The notes under the pieces were generated by a model. It was not told the DNA's origin. It was given only the letters and a program-made list of their open reading frames with translations, and did no database searches. Position numbers and translations under genes: made by a program. Positions 9,185-17,633 of a DNA stretch of 64,000 bases are shown one piece after another. Position 1 is the first letter of the stretch. Every line of letters starts with the position of its first letter. Source of the stretch: Azotimanducus sp963663145 (lineage in GTDB: Bacteria; Pseudomonadota; Gammaproteobacteria; Pseudomonadales; Azotimanducaceae); the NCBI GenBank assembly GCA_963663145.1, contig OY760134.1, positions 806,001-870,000 on the forward strand, read 5' to 3'.

Positions 9185-10058
9185 AGTGATCGAGCAGCAT
9201 CACCAGAAACAACGTGGCGAGATAGAGTATCGAATACCGGAAGGTGCGTATCGCTGTCTTCGCTGGCTTTCCCCGCAGCAGCGTTACCGCCAAGCCGACG
9301 AACCCCGCACCCAGCACGAGCGCACTTGCGAGGTACAGAGGCCCGCTCATGCCAACGAGGAAGGGCAGCAAACTGGCGACGAAGAGTAACAGGGTGTAAT
9401 AGAAGATCTGTTGGCGCGTGAATCCTTCACCGTGCGTGTTCGGCAGCATGGGCACGTCGGTTTGGGCGTAATCCTCACGGCGGTCGAGTGCCAGTGCCCA
9501 GAAGTGCGGTGGCGTCCACACGAAGATGATGAGCACCAGCAATAGGGCTTCGGGGTCCAGGGTACCGGTGACGGCCGTCCAGCCGAAGAGCGGCGGCGCG
9601 GCGCCAAAGAGTCCGCCGATGACGATGTTCTGCGGGGTCGCGCGCTTCAAATAGAGGGTGTAGAAGAGTCCGTAGCCTACCCAAGACGCCAGATTCAGCC
9701 ACGCCGTCAATGCATTGACAAAGCGGTAAAGTAGCAAGAACCCCACCAGTCCGATGAGCGCGGCGAATGCGCCGCCCGCGAGGTGGCTGACCCGTCCCGT
9801 TGCGATGGGTCGATCCCGGGTGCGCTGCATGCGCGCATCGACCTTGGCATCGGCGATGTGATTGACCGCCGCCGCAGATCCTGCCACAAGTGCGATGCCC
9901 AGCAGGGTCAATAGAATGTGTGAGAGTGCCGGTAGCTGCGAGCTCGCCAGCAACATGCCTACCAGTGCGCAGAGCAACATGAGTGCGACCACCCGCGGTT
10001 TGGTCAGCTCGAAGTAATCCCTCCATAGAGGCGTGAAGCTCGCCGCGGTAGTGATCAT
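9171..10058 (-). CDS. ctaB: Protoheme IX farnesyltransferase (heme O synthase)
   Basis: An integral membrane prenyltransferase that adds a farnesyl group to heme b to make heme O for terminal oxidases. It carries the first aspartate-rich motif (NHIADAKVDARMQRTRDRP) and a second polar loop (DRREDYAQTDVPMLPNTHG), with about nine hydrophobic segments. The ATG at 10058 places the conserved ELTKPRVV near residue 19, as in the family. A GTG at 10115 is also in frame but would overlap the divergent acyltransferase. No oxidase subunit or heme A synthase gene lies nearby, so it is not in a cytochrome oxidase operon here. Confidence 0.95.
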   Translation of the reverse strand: MITTAASFTPLWRDYFELTKPRVVALMLLCALVGMLLASSQLPALSHILLTLLGIALVAGSAAAVNHIADAKVDARMQRTRDRPIATGRVSHLAGGAFAALIGLVGFLLLYRFVNALTAWLNLASWVGYGLFYTLYLKRATPQNIVIGGLFGAAPPLFGWTAVTGTLDPEALLLVLIIFVWTPPHFWALALDRREDYAQTDVPMLPNTHGEGFTRQQIFYYTLLLFVASLLPFLVGMSGPLYLASALVLGAGFVGLAVTLLRGKPAKTAIRTFRYSILYLATLFLVMLLDHFMFP

Positions 10059-10101
10059 GAAGTTGTGGTGAGACAGCACACTGGCGAATTGGTGGGCGAT
10101 T

Positions 10102-11289
10102 TTGACACAATGCACGCGCCTTTCCCTGTGGCGAGCGCCTTTGGGTCAGTTTGACGACATCCGCCCCTTCCACGACCAGGAGGTTCGCGGCGTGCTCTCA
10201 CGCTTGCAGACGTCACCCGACATGGTTGATGCACTGGTGAACTTCCAGTTTCCGCGAATCGGTAGAGCCATGGTGCCAATAGCGAGGATATTGGCCCGCT
10301 CTCGGCTCAAATCACAATTTGACGGCATAGATTCGGTGGCGGCCTTTCAGGACCGGATATCGGGCTACTTTGGGCACATGGTGCATACCACCACCGACGG
10401 GTTCAACTACCGGGGGCTGGAATCCACAGATAGTGGCGCACCAACCATTTTCATTTCCAATCACAGGGACATCGCACTTGATTCGGCGCTTTTGAACTAT
10501 GCGCTTTTTTCTGAAGGACGACCTACGGCGCGGGTGGCCATAGGCGACAATTTGTTCTCGAACGACTCTGCTTCGGACTTCATGCGTCTCAACAAGGGGT
10601 TTGTCGTGAAGCGAAAGGCGAGCGGGCGCAAGGCCATGTACGAAGCCTTGCAGATTACATCGAACTTTATTCGTGAATCGGTGGAATCGGGCGAACAGGT
10701 GTGGATTGCGCAACGCGCCGGGCGTGCCAAGGATGGCTTTGATCGCACCGACCCGGCGCTCCTGAAGATGCTCGCGCTGGCGTGGCGCGACGAGGGTTTT
10801 CAGAGGTTTCTACAGGCGGTCAGGCTGGTGCCCGTGTCCGTCTCCTATGAGCTTGATCCTTGTGATCTGTCCAAGGCGCGCGAACTTTACGAAGTACAAG
10901 AAAGCGGCGAGCCCTACGCCAAGGCGCCCGATGAAGACCTGATCAGCATGATCGAGGGTGTCACCGGCCAAAAGGGGCGGGTGCGGTTGACCGTGGGGGT
11001 GCCCGTGAGTTCGGAGCATGACACGCCTGAAGGCGCGGGTGCGGCCATAGATCGGCAAATCGTCGGGAATTTGCATGTGTTTCCAACCCATCAATGGGCT
11101 TGGAATCAGCTTGAAAGCGAGCCGACCGGAGGTTCTGCCGGGGAGGATTCGGAGTCCGGGAGCAGCCCTAGGCTTGAGGAGTTCAAGCAACGTTGCCGCG
11201 ACGCCCCGGCGCACTATCGTCCGTTTCTATTGCGGCAGTATGCGAATTTGATCAAGAACAAGCAGGGAATGGTCGACACAGAAGCTTGA
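10102..11289 (+). CDS. PlsC-like glycerolipid acyltransferase
   Basis: A 395-residue protein with the acyltransferase core in its middle: NHRDIALD around residue 118 corresponds to the catalytic NHxxxxD motif, followed by AIGDNLF and a substrate-binding block (GFVVKRKASGRKAM), then WIAQRAGRAKDG. The spacing from His to the final Asp is one longer than in classical PlsC; the Asp two residues after the His may serve instead. The conserved-looking FDDIRPFHDQEV near residue 17 supports keeping the N-terminal region, but the exact start is uncertain. The C-terminal 50 residues are polar. It is divergent from ctaB. The likely role is acyl transfer to a glycerol phosphate or a related lipid. Confidence 0.8.
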   Translation: MTQCTRLSLWRAPLGQFDDIRPFHDQEVRGVLSRLQTSPDMVDALVNFQFPRIGRAMVPIARILARSRLKSQFDGIDSVAAFQDRISGYFGHMVHTTTDGFNYRGLESTDSGAPTIFISNHRDIALDSALLNYALFSEGRPTARVAIGDNLFSNDSASDFMRLNKGFVVKRKASGRKAMYEALQITSNFIRESVESGEQVWIAQRAGRAKDGFDRTDPALLKMLALAWRDEGFQRFLQAVRLVPVSVSYELDPCDLSKARELYEVQESGEPYAKAPDEDLISMIEGVTGQKGRVRLTVGVPVSSEHDTPEGAGAAIDRQIVGNLHVFPTHQWAWNQLESEPTGGSAGEDSESGSSPRLEEFKQRCRDAPAHYRPFLLRQYANLIKNKQGMVDTEA

Positions 11290-11366
11290 GTTCAAGATGG
11301 GTCGGTGTCGAGGAGGGAGCCAAGCGAAGACCTTCATTCAGCTTACTGCTCTCTCGAATCCAAGCG

Positions 11367-11397
11367 TTGACGCGCATTGAACCCTCTCATGTACACT
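11367..11397 (+). promoter_or_regulatory. Candidate promoter of the 2-oxo acid dehydrogenase operon
   Basis: TTGACG at 11367-11372 is followed by TGTACA (17-base spacer) or TACACT (19-base spacer). It lies about 55-85 bases before the GTG start at 11453, in the 163-base gap after the acyltransferase. The -35 is good and the -10 is poor. Confidence 0.32.
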
Positions 11398-11452
11398 TGC
11401 GAGCTTGCTGCTTGGCAGGCAGTTCATTTCCCCGTCACTTGGGAGGTTTCAG

Positions 11453-12424
11453 GTGCAGCTATCCGAGTCACAACTATTGCGCGCCTATCGGCAGATGAAG
11501 CTCATCCGCGAATTCGAGGAGCGCATTCAGCGTGAAATCATGCTTGGTCGGATTCCGGGTTTCACCCATATCTATTCCGGTCAAGAAGCCAATGCGGTTG
11601 GCGTGTGCGAGCATTTGAGCGACAAGGACTACATCGTCAGTACCCATCGCGGGCACGGTCATTGCATCGCCAAGGGGTGTGAGGTGGACGGCATGATGAA
11701 GGAACTCTTTGGCTCTGCGGATGGCCTCTGCAAGGGCCGCGGCGGAAGCATGCATGTGGCCGATATCTCCAAGGGCATGCTGGGTGCCAACGGCATCGTC
11801 GGCGGAGGGCCGCCAATTTCAGTAGGCGCGGCACTCGCTTGCAAGATGCGCGGTGACGTAGGCGTGGCCGTGTCCTTCAGTGGCGATGGTTCGACCAATC
11901 AGGGTACGACTTTTGAGGCCATGAACATGGCGGTTGTGCTTGCCGTGCCGCAGGTGTTCGTATTTGAAGACAATGGCTATGCCGAGAACACCGGTGCCAG
12001 CTTCAGCACCGGCTGTGATGACTTGGCAGTGCGCTCGGCCTCCTTCGGATTCCCGGTCTTCAGTGCGGACGGCACGGATTTCTTTGATGTCTACGACAAG
12101 GCCGGTCAAGCCATAGAACATGCGCGCTCCGGCAAGGGTCCGGCCGGTCTCTACACCAAGGTGGACCGATTCTATGGTCACTTCGTCGGCGACCCTATGG
12201 GCTATAGAGCCGAGGGTGAGACGGAGTACTTGAAAGCGCACAAGGACTGTCTGAAGAACTTCCGCTCGCGCGTCGTGGAGGCTCAGCTTCTCGCCGACGA
12301 GCAGATCGATGGGCTCGATGAAGCGGTGTTGGCGGAAGTTGATGCCGCAGTGGAGGCGGCACTCGGCGCCGCCCGTCCGGATGGCTCGGCGGTCGAAGAA
12401 GACGTCTACGTCAGCTACGCCTGA
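11453..12424 (+). CDS. 2-oxo acid dehydrogenase E1 component, alpha subunit (acetoin/pyruvate type)
   Basis: A 323-residue thiamine-diphosphate enzyme subunit. The TPP motif starts at G144-D-G and ends at N174. The upstream block (HRGHGHCIAKGCEVDGMM and LCKGRGGSMHVAD) is characteristic of AcoA/PdhA. The start is taken as GTG 11453 because GGGAGG lies 7 bases before it; the longer frame from 11405 lacks a ribosome binding site. Together with the E1 beta and E2 genes it would decarboxylate a 2-oxo acid or acetoin and pass the acyl group to lipoate. Substrate cannot be decided from sequence; the alpha and beta sequences look most like acetoin dehydrogenases. Confidence 0.92.
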   Translation: MQLSESQLLRAYRQMKLIREFEERIQREIMLGRIPGFTHIYSGQEANAVGVCEHLSDKDYIVSTHRGHGHCIAKGCEVDGMMKELFGSADGLCKGRGGSMHVADISKGMLGANGIVGGGPPISVGAALACKMRGDVGVAVSFSGDGSTNQGTTFEAMNMAVVLAVPQVFVFEDNGYAENTGASFSTGCDDLAVRSASFGFPVFSADGTDFFDVYDKAGQAIEHARSGKGPAGLYTKVDRFYGHFVGDPMGYRAEGETEYLKAHKDCLKNFRSRVVEAQLLADEQIDGLDEAVLAEVDAAVEAALGAARPDGSAVEEDVYVSYA

Positions 12425-12449
12425 GCCAACCCACAGCGAGGAAAATCAG

Positions 12450-13457
12450 ATGTCTATGAAAACCGTGCGTGATGCGCTCAATGAAGCGCTGCACCAGGAA
12501 TTTGAGCGTGACTCCACTATTTTTGTGATCGGCGAGGATGTCGCCGGCGGACGCGGCGGAACCGGCACGCTCGATTGCACCGGAGGTGTGTTCGGCGTGA
12601 CCCGCGGCCTGTTGGGCGAATTCGGCGAAGACCGGGTGCTCGATACCCCGATTTCCGAATCCGCGATCATCGGTGCCGCCTCCGGAGCGGCCTTGGCTGG
12701 CATGCGGCCGGTCGCGGAGATCATGTTTTCTTCCTTCATCGGCGTGTGCATGGACCAGATTATCAACCAGATGGCCAAGTTCCGATACATGTTTGGCGGC
12801 AAGAGTAAGTGTCCGGTCGTGGTGAGGTTTTGCTGTGGTGCCGGTATGAGTGCGGCCGCGCAGCACTCGCACACCAACTACCAGATGATGACCTCGGTAC
12901 CGGGCCTCAAGGTCGTCGTGCCCTCCAACGCCTACGATGCCAAGGGCCTGATGATTACCGCGATTCGCGATGACGACCCGGTGCTGTTTTTTGAACATAT
13001 GTTGCTGTATCAAGTCCCGAGCGAAGTCCCCGACGAGCCATACGAGATTCCCTTTGGGGAAGCGGCCATGCCACGGGAGGGCGATGATGCCACCGTCGTC
13101 GCCTTTGGCCAGATGGTGAACGTCTGCGCTAGCGCCATTGACGCACTTGAAGAGGAAGACGGCATCACCTGTGATCTGGTCGACCCGCGCACCACCTCGC
13201 CGCTTGATGAGGAGACCATCCTTGAGAGCGTCGAGGCCACTGGAAGATTGATCGTGGTCGATGAATCGCCTCCGAGGTGCGGTCTGACGGCGGATATCGC
13301 AGCCATGGTGGCGCAGAAGGCGTTCAGTGCATTGCAGGCGCCCATTCAACAAGTCACCGCACCGCACACGCCGGTGCCTTTCGCGCCCGAGCTTGAACGT
13401 GCCTATCTGCCCGATGCCGAGAAGGTGAAGGCCGCGATTAAAGCCACACTGGCATGA
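12450..13457 (+). CDS. 2-oxo acid dehydrogenase E1 component, beta subunit
   Basis: A 335-residue transketolase-like subunit that completes the E1 heterotetramer. Typical landmarks are FVIGEDVAGGRGGTG, VLDTPISESAIIGAASGAAL, and a C-terminal transketolase domain (VVAFGQMVNVCASAIDAL; CDLVDPRTTSPLDEETI). The ATG at 12450 follows GCGAGG with suitable spacing, 25 bases after the E1 alpha stop. The stop overlaps the E2 start as ATGA. The segment RGGTGTLDCTGGVFGVTRG is closer to AcoB-type than to E. coli-like pyruvate dehydrogenase proteins. Confidence 0.93.
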   Translation: MSMKTVRDALNEALHQEFERDSTIFVIGEDVAGGRGGTGTLDCTGGVFGVTRGLLGEFGEDRVLDTPISESAIIGAASGAALAGMRPVAEIMFSSFIGVCMDQIINQMAKFRYMFGGKSKCPVVVRFCCGAGMSAAAQHSHTNYQMMTSVPGLKVVVPSNAYDAKGLMITAIRDDDPVLFFEHMLLYQVPSEVPDEPYEIPFGEAAMPREGDDATVVAFGQMVNVCASAIDALEEEDGITCDLVDPRTTSPLDEETILESVEATGRLIVVDESPPRCGLTADIAAMVAQKAFSALQAPIQQVTAPHTPVPFAPELERAYLPDAEKVKAAIKATLA

Positions 13458-14695
13458 GTGCACAGATCCATGCAATCGCGGTGCCCAAATGGGGCATCGA
13501 GATGGTCGAGGGTACGCTGAATTCTTGGAGCAAGGAGCTTGGCGAACAGGTAGGTGTTGGCGAGGCGGTGCTTGAACTCGAATCGGACAAGATCGTCAAT
13601 ACGCTTGAAGCGGGTGGTGATGGCGTATTGCGGCGTCGGATTGCCGAGGCCGGGCAAACGCTGCAGGTTGGCGAGCTGCTTGGCATCATCGCGGATGCCT
13701 CGATTGAGGATTCGGAGATTGACGAATTTGTTGCCGATTGGCGGGCAAAGGAAGCGCCCAAGACCGGCCCGGCCGGCGCAAGCAAAGCGTCATCGTCGGC
13801 TGCGAAGCGAAATCCCACCCGCCGCGAATCGGCGCAAGCCCAGGAATCCGCCGGAAGAGTGCGCGTGAGCCCGGTTGTGCGACGCCTCGCGGCGGAGCTC
13901 GGCGTTGATCTATCGAGCCTCACGGGTTCGGGGCGTAGTGGACGCATCACCAAAGAGGATGTCGAAGCCGCGGCAACGAGCGGCGCCCAAGCCGAGACCC
14001 ACTCCGAAACCGAGAACGCGAACCTGGTCACCGAAGAACCCATGACTGGTATGCGGCGCACAGTCGCCAAGCGCATGCAAGGTGCCAAGCAGACGATACC
14101 GCACTTTTATCTCAGCATCGACCTGCCGCTTGAAAGTGTTCAGGCGGCGCGAGCCAAACTCAACCAAGAGGAAGGGAAAGGGCGGGTATCAGTGAATGAT
14201 CTCATAATATGGTGTGTCGCACGGGCGCTCAAGGCGGTCCCCGAAGTGAATGTCCAGTGTGCCGATGATGACCGCATTCTGCGATTCGAGCATGCCGATA
14301 TCGCCGTAGGTGTGGCGACCGAAAGGGGCTTGATCACGCCGGTTGTCCGCCATGCGGACGGTAAGTCGATACGTGAGATCGCCGCAGAAATGACTCAGCT
14401 CTCGGCCAAGGCGCGCGAAGGTACGCTAACGATGGACGAAATCAGCGGCGGCACCTTCACCATCTCTAATCTTGGCATGATGGGCGTGCGCGAGTTCACG
14501 GCGATCATCAACCCGCCTCAAGGCGCGATTCTCGCCGTCGGCAAGAGCGAACAGCGGGTGCTGGTCGAGGCGGGTGAAATGCGTGTGGGTGAGCGCATGA
14601 CGGTGACACTTTCGTGTGACCATCGGGTGATCGATGGCGCCCTTGGTGCGAAATTTCTCCAATCATTGACGCATCAGGTTCAAAACTTGGGATAA
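13454..14695 (+). CDS. Dihydrolipoamide acyltransferase (E2) of the 2-oxo acid dehydrogenase
   Basis: A 413-residue E2 with three modules: a lipoyl domain (residues 1-80, lipoyl-lysine K46 in ELESDKIVNT), a peripheral-subunit-binding domain (about 135-172, VSPVVRRLAAELGVDL to SGRITKEDVEAA), and a catalytic domain with H390 and D394 (DHRVIDG). It has one lipoyl domain and no alpha/beta-hydrolase fusion, unlike some AcoC proteins. The start overlaps the E1 beta stop. No dihydrolipoamide dehydrogenase (E3) follows, so the complex must share an E3 encoded elsewhere. Confidence 0.94.
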   Translation: MSAQIHAIAVPKWGIEMVEGTLNSWSKELGEQVGVGEAVLELESDKIVNTLEAGGDGVLRRRIAEAGQTLQVGELLGIIADASIEDSEIDEFVADWRAKEAPKTGPAGASKASSSAAKRNPTRRESAQAQESAGRVRVSPVVRRLAAELGVDLSSLTGSGRSGRITKEDVEAAATSGAQAETHSETENANLVTEEPMTGMRRTVAKRMQGAKQTIPHFYLSIDLPLESVQAARAKLNQEEGKGRVSVNDLIIWCVARALKAVPEVNVQCADDDRILRFEHADIAVGVATERGLITPVVRHADGKSIREIAAEMTQLSAKAREGTLTMDEISGGTFTISNLGMMGVREFTAIINPPQGAILAVGKSEQRVLVEAGEMRVGERMTVTLSCDHRVIDGALGAKFLQSLTHQVQNLG

Positions 14696-14698
14696 AAT
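14666..14698 (+). promoter_or_regulatory. Candidate promoter for the rpsP operon
   Basis: TTGACG at 14666 and GATAAA at 14691, preceded by TG as in an extended -10, are 19 bases apart. They overlap the end of the E2 gene and lie 35-65 bases before rpsP. The spacing is longer than optimal, so the call is tentative, but some promoter is expected here because the functions of the two operons are unrelated. Confidence 0.33.
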
Positions 14699-14731
14699 AG
14701 ACAGTTACCCCTGAGAATATCACCCACTCCC

Positions 14732-14989
14732 ATGATCACCATCAGGCTTGCTCGCCATGGGGCGAAAAAGCGCCCCTTCTATCACCTCACGGTTGCGGAC
14801 AGCCGCAGTCGGCGCGATGGGCGCTTTGTCGAGCGGGTTGGCTACTTCAATCCAGTGGCGCGCGGTGAAGAACAAACACTGTCGGTGAATCAGGAGCGGG
14901 TAGACTATTGGCTCGGTGTTGGCGCGCAGCCCACACTCCGTGTCAAACAGCTCCTCAAAGAGGCACGCAAGCAAGCTCAGGGCGAATAG
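14732..14989 (+). CDS. rpsP: 30S ribosomal protein S16
   Basis: An 85-residue protein that is clearly S16 from its start (MITIRLARHGAKKRPFYH) and the following VADSRSRRDGRFVERVGYFN. S16 stabilises the body of the 30S subunit. It is the first gene of the conserved rpsP-rimM-trmD-rplS operon, and length is normal. Confidence 0.98.
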   Translation: MITIRLARHGAKKRPFYHLTVADSRSRRDGRFVERVGYFNPVARGEEQTLSVNQERVDYWLGVGAQPTLRVKQLLKEARKQAQGE

Positions 14990-15029
14990 ATTTTTGCCTC
15001 CGACCCAATGATTCACCGCGTCCCCAGCC

Positions 15030-15545
15030 ATGTCACTCCAAGAACCAGTCATTGTCGGACGCTTCGGAACACCCTACGGAATCAAGGGCTGGCTGCGCCT
15101 CACTTCGTTTACTGATCCCGCCGAAAACATCAGACAATACCAACCTTGGCACGTTCGGTCGGATGTCGGCTGGGGTGAGGTCAGGCTGGCGGCATTTCGC
15201 AAGCTGTCTAAGGGGTTTGCGGCGGGTTTAGAAGGAATTTCGGACCGAGACGATGCGGCCTGCCTTTGCGGCAAAGAAATTTGCATCGAAGCCTCGGTGC
15301 TTCCCGATCCGGAACCGGGTGAGCTGTATTGGAAGGACCTGATCGGGCTTGAGGCGGAATCTGCCGAAGGGGAGCATCTCGGACAGGTGACGGGTTTGAT
15401 GCCCGCCGGAACCTACGATGTCCTGGTGATTCAAGCCGGTGAGACGGACGAACCCCTGTTGGTTCCTTTTCAAGGCGATTACGTGCCGAAAGTCGATCTT
15501 GCCGCGCGCAGACTGGTGGCCGATGCGTCGCGATTGAGGGCGTAG
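15030..15545 (+). CDS. rimM: Ribosome maturation factor RimM
   Basis: A 171-residue 16S-rRNA processing factor that binds S19 and helps assemble the 30S head. The N-terminal barrel begins with IVGRFGTPYGIKGWLRL and the C-terminal PRC-barrel includes LYWKDLIGLEAES, DVLVIQ and LLVPFQGDYV. It lies in its usual place between rpsP (40-base gap) and trmD (3-base gap). Confidence 0.97.
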   Translation: MSLQEPVIVGRFGTPYGIKGWLRLTSFTDPAENIRQYQPWHVRSDVGWGEVRLAAFRKLSKGFAAGLEGISDRDDAACLCGKEICIEASVLPDPEPGELYWKDLIGLEAESAEGEHLGQVTGLMPAGTYDVLVIQAGETDEPLLVPFQGDYVPKVDLAARRLVADASRLRA

Positions 15546-15548
15546 GGC

Positions 15549-16271
15549 ATGTGGATCGGGGTGGTCAGCTTGTTTCCTGAGATGTTCCGCGCAGTTCGCG
15601 AACACGGAGTTCCTTCACGGGCTATTGAAGGTGGGCAACTCGCCGTGGAAATCGCGAGTCCGCGTGAATTTGCGCAAGACAAGCACCGCACCGTCGATGA
15701 TGCGCCCTACGGCGGTGGCCCGGGCATGGTGATGATGGCCGAGCCCATCGCGCGAGCCATGAAAGCCCTGTCTGATCAAGCCCCGCATCCGCCGCATCGC
15801 ATATATCTGACACCGGAAGGCCGGCGATTTGATCAAGAGTTGGCCGAGGAACTCTTGGATCACGCCTCGCTCATATTGATTGCCGGGCACTACGAGGGCG
15901 TTGACGAGAGGCTGCGCCAGCACCTGTGCGACGACGAAATTTCGATCGGAGACTACGTGCTGTCCGGAGGTGAACTGCCGGCCATGGTGCTCATTGATGC
16001 CTTGGCGCGGCGGTTGCCGGGGGTGCTCGGCAATTCGGAGTCGCTGCAATTCGAATCCTTTGATCATGATCGGCTGGAGGGCGCTCAGTACACGCGCCCA
16101 CGGGTTTGGCGCGGCGAGCCTGTGCCGGGCACGCTATTGTCTGGCGACCATCAGGCTGTCGCGTCTTGGCGGAAACGCTCATCCTTCGAGCGCACCTATG
16201 GCCGCAGACCGGATTTATTCAAGCGTCGGAACATTGAATCCGACGAAATCACATTCATTCAAGATATTTGA
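15549..16271 (+). CDS. trmD: tRNA (guanine37-N1)-methyltransferase
   Basis: A 240-residue knotted SPOUT methyltransferase that methylates G37 next to the anticodon and so prevents frameshifting. Clear motifs are WIGVVSLFPEMF at the start, DDAPYGGGPGMVM, LIAGHYEGVDER and the knot SIGDYVLSGGELPAMVLID. Only three bases separate it from rimM and no strong ribosome binding site is visible, so translation is probably coupled. Confidence 0.98.
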   Translation: MWIGVVSLFPEMFRAVREHGVPSRAIEGGQLAVEIASPREFAQDKHRTVDDAPYGGGPGMVMMAEPIARAMKALSDQAPHPPHRIYLTPEGRRFDQELAEELLDHASLILIAGHYEGVDERLRQHLCDDEISIGDYVLSGGELPAMVLIDALARRLPGVLGNSESLQFESFDHDRLEGAQYTRPRVWRGEPVPGTLLSGDHQAVASWRKRSSFERTYGRRPDLFKRRNIESDEITFIQDI

Positions 16272-16284
16272 GAGAGAGAAGAGC

Positions 16285-16635
16285 ATGCGTAGGAACAAGG
16301 CAGTTGAAGCGGTGGAAGAGGCTCAGCTTCGAGGGGATATCCCCGAATTTGGTGCTGGCGACACGGTGGTGGTCGATGTGCGCGTACGCGAGGGCAACCG
16401 CGAGCGTATCCAAGCCTTTGAAGGCGTGGTCATCGGCAAGCGCAATCGAGGCCTGAATTCGTCGTTCACGGTACGCAAGATCTCGCACGGGGTTGGGGTG
16501 GAGCGCAGCTTCCAGACTCATAGCCCCTTGATTGAATCCATCAAGGTGAAACGTCGCGGGGACGTGCGCCGCGCCAAACTCTACTATCTTCGCGAGCGGC
16601 GAGGACGTGCGGCGCGCATCAAGGAAAAGGTGTGA
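16285..16635 (+). CDS. rplS: 50S ribosomal protein L19
   Basis: A 116-residue L19, found at the 30S-50S interface. The start at ATG 16285 follows a GAGAGAGAAGAG purine run. Family landmarks are FEGVVIGKRNRGLNSSFTVR and GVGVERSFQTHSPLIE, ending in the basic tail RRAKLYYLRERRGRAARIKE. It closes the rpsP operon. Confidence 0.98.
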   Translation: MRRNKAVEAVEEAQLRGDIPEFGAGDTVVVDVRVREGNRERIQAFEGVVIGKRNRGLNSSFTVRKISHGVGVERSFQTHSPLIESIKVKRRGDVRRAKLYYLRERRGRAARIKEKV

Positions 16636-16669
16636 AGGAGCGCCTGTAAGGCCCCCTAGTGCGCTCCTT
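16635..16669 (+). terminator. Inverted repeat after rplS, possible terminator or attenuator
   Basis: AAGGAGCGC at 16635-16643 and GCGCTCCTT at 16661-16669 form a perfect 9-base stem around a 17-base loop, immediately after the rplS stop. There is no long T-run, so termination may be partial. The hairpin covers a GTG at 16659 that could otherwise be read as the xerD start, which favours ATG 16677 for xerD. Confidence 0.45.
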
Positions 16670-16676
16670 AAGGCGC

Positions 16677-17603
16677 ATGGCTGGCCGCAAGCGCAATCCG
16701 CAGCGTCCCGATCGCGGGGGCGAATTCGGATACATCGATCAGTTTATTGATCACGCTTGGCTGACGCGCGGACTGTCGCGCAATACCTTGGAGGCCTATC
16801 GGCGCGATCTCGATGCGCTCAATGCGTGGCTGAAAGGCCGGGAGTTCACTGAGGTTTCTTCATCGCAGTTGTTGCGCTACCTCTCGGATCGCCACAAGCA
16901 AGGTGTTTCCGCCCGCACCTCGGCACGGGAGTTGTCCACTTTTCGATCTTTTTTTGGATGGATGACTCGCGAGAATCTCTTGGAAGAGGATCCAACCACT
17001 GGTGTTCCGCTGCCCAAGATCGGCCGACATTTGCCGGCAACACTTTCCGAAATTGAGGTGCAACGCTTGCTGGACGCCCCGGACATCGAAACCGCGCGTG
17101 GGCTGCGTGATCGCGCCATGATCGAACTCATGTACGCGACCGGGTTGCGCGTCTCCGAACTGGTGGGACTCAAATTGACCAGTCTTAACCTCCGCCAAGG
17201 GGTTGTGAGGGTGGATTCCGGCAAGGGAGACAAAGATCGATTGGTGCCAATCGGCGAACTGGCGCTGGATTGGCTGCAAAAGTACCTTGCCGATGGCAGG
17301 GAAATGCTCTTGCGAGCCTGCGAAAGTGAAGCATTGTTCCCGGGTCGCCAGGGTCAATTCATGACCCGCCAGACTTTCTGGCATGCGATCAAACGCTACG
17401 CGCTCACCGCGGGCATCGAACACAAGCTCTCCCCTCACGTGCTGCGCCATGCTTTTGCGACGCATTTACTCAATCATGGCGCCGACCTTCGCTCGGTGCA
17501 AATGATGCTGGGACATTCAGATTTGTCGACGACTCAGATATACACCCACGTAGCCGCGACGCGCCTTAAGTCTATTCACGAGCACCACCACCCCCGCGGG
17601 TGA
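16677..17603 (+). CDS. xerD: Site-specific tyrosine recombinase XerD
   Basis: A 308-residue tyrosine recombinase. With XerC it resolves chromosome dimers at dif. Catalytic residues can be placed: R158 (ATGLRVSEL), H254 and R257 (HVLRHAFATHL), H280 (GHSDLSTTQ) and the nucleophile Y289 (IYTHV), each ten positions beyond E. coli XerD because of a longer N-terminus. The N-terminal SAM-like domain contains LTRGLSRNTLEAYRRDL. The position between rplS and dsbC is the ancestral gammaproteobacterial one, which supports XerD over XerC or a phage integrase. Confidence 0.93.
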   Translation: MAGRKRNPQRPDRGGEFGYIDQFIDHAWLTRGLSRNTLEAYRRDLDALNAWLKGREFTEVSSSQLLRYLSDRHKQGVSARTSARELSTFRSFFGWMTRENLLEEDPTTGVPLPKIGRHLPATLSEIEVQRLLDAPDIETARGLRDRAMIELMYATGLRVSELVGLKLTSLNLRQGVVRVDSGKGDKDRLVPIGELALDWLQKYLADGREMLLRACESEALFPGRQGQFMTRQTFWHAIKRYALTAGIEHKLSPHVLRHAFATHLLNHGADLRSVQMMLGHSDLSTTQIYTHVAATRLKSIHEHHHPRG

Positions 17604-17609
17604 AGCCCA

Positions 17610-17633
17610 AACTCCGCTTCAAAGTGGGGAGTT
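17610..17633. terminator. Weak inverted repeat between xerD and the Rpn fragment
   Basis: AACTCC / GGAGTT arms surround a 12-base loop that itself contains CTT/AAG, seven bases after the xerD stop. It overlaps the end of the convergent Rpn remnant. No clear T-run follows. Confidence 0.25.

Noticed and set aside
12411..13475. 354-codon minus-strand frame opposite E1 beta
   Set aside because: No recognisable domain, low-complexity His/Arg-rich translation, and full overlap with a certain gene.
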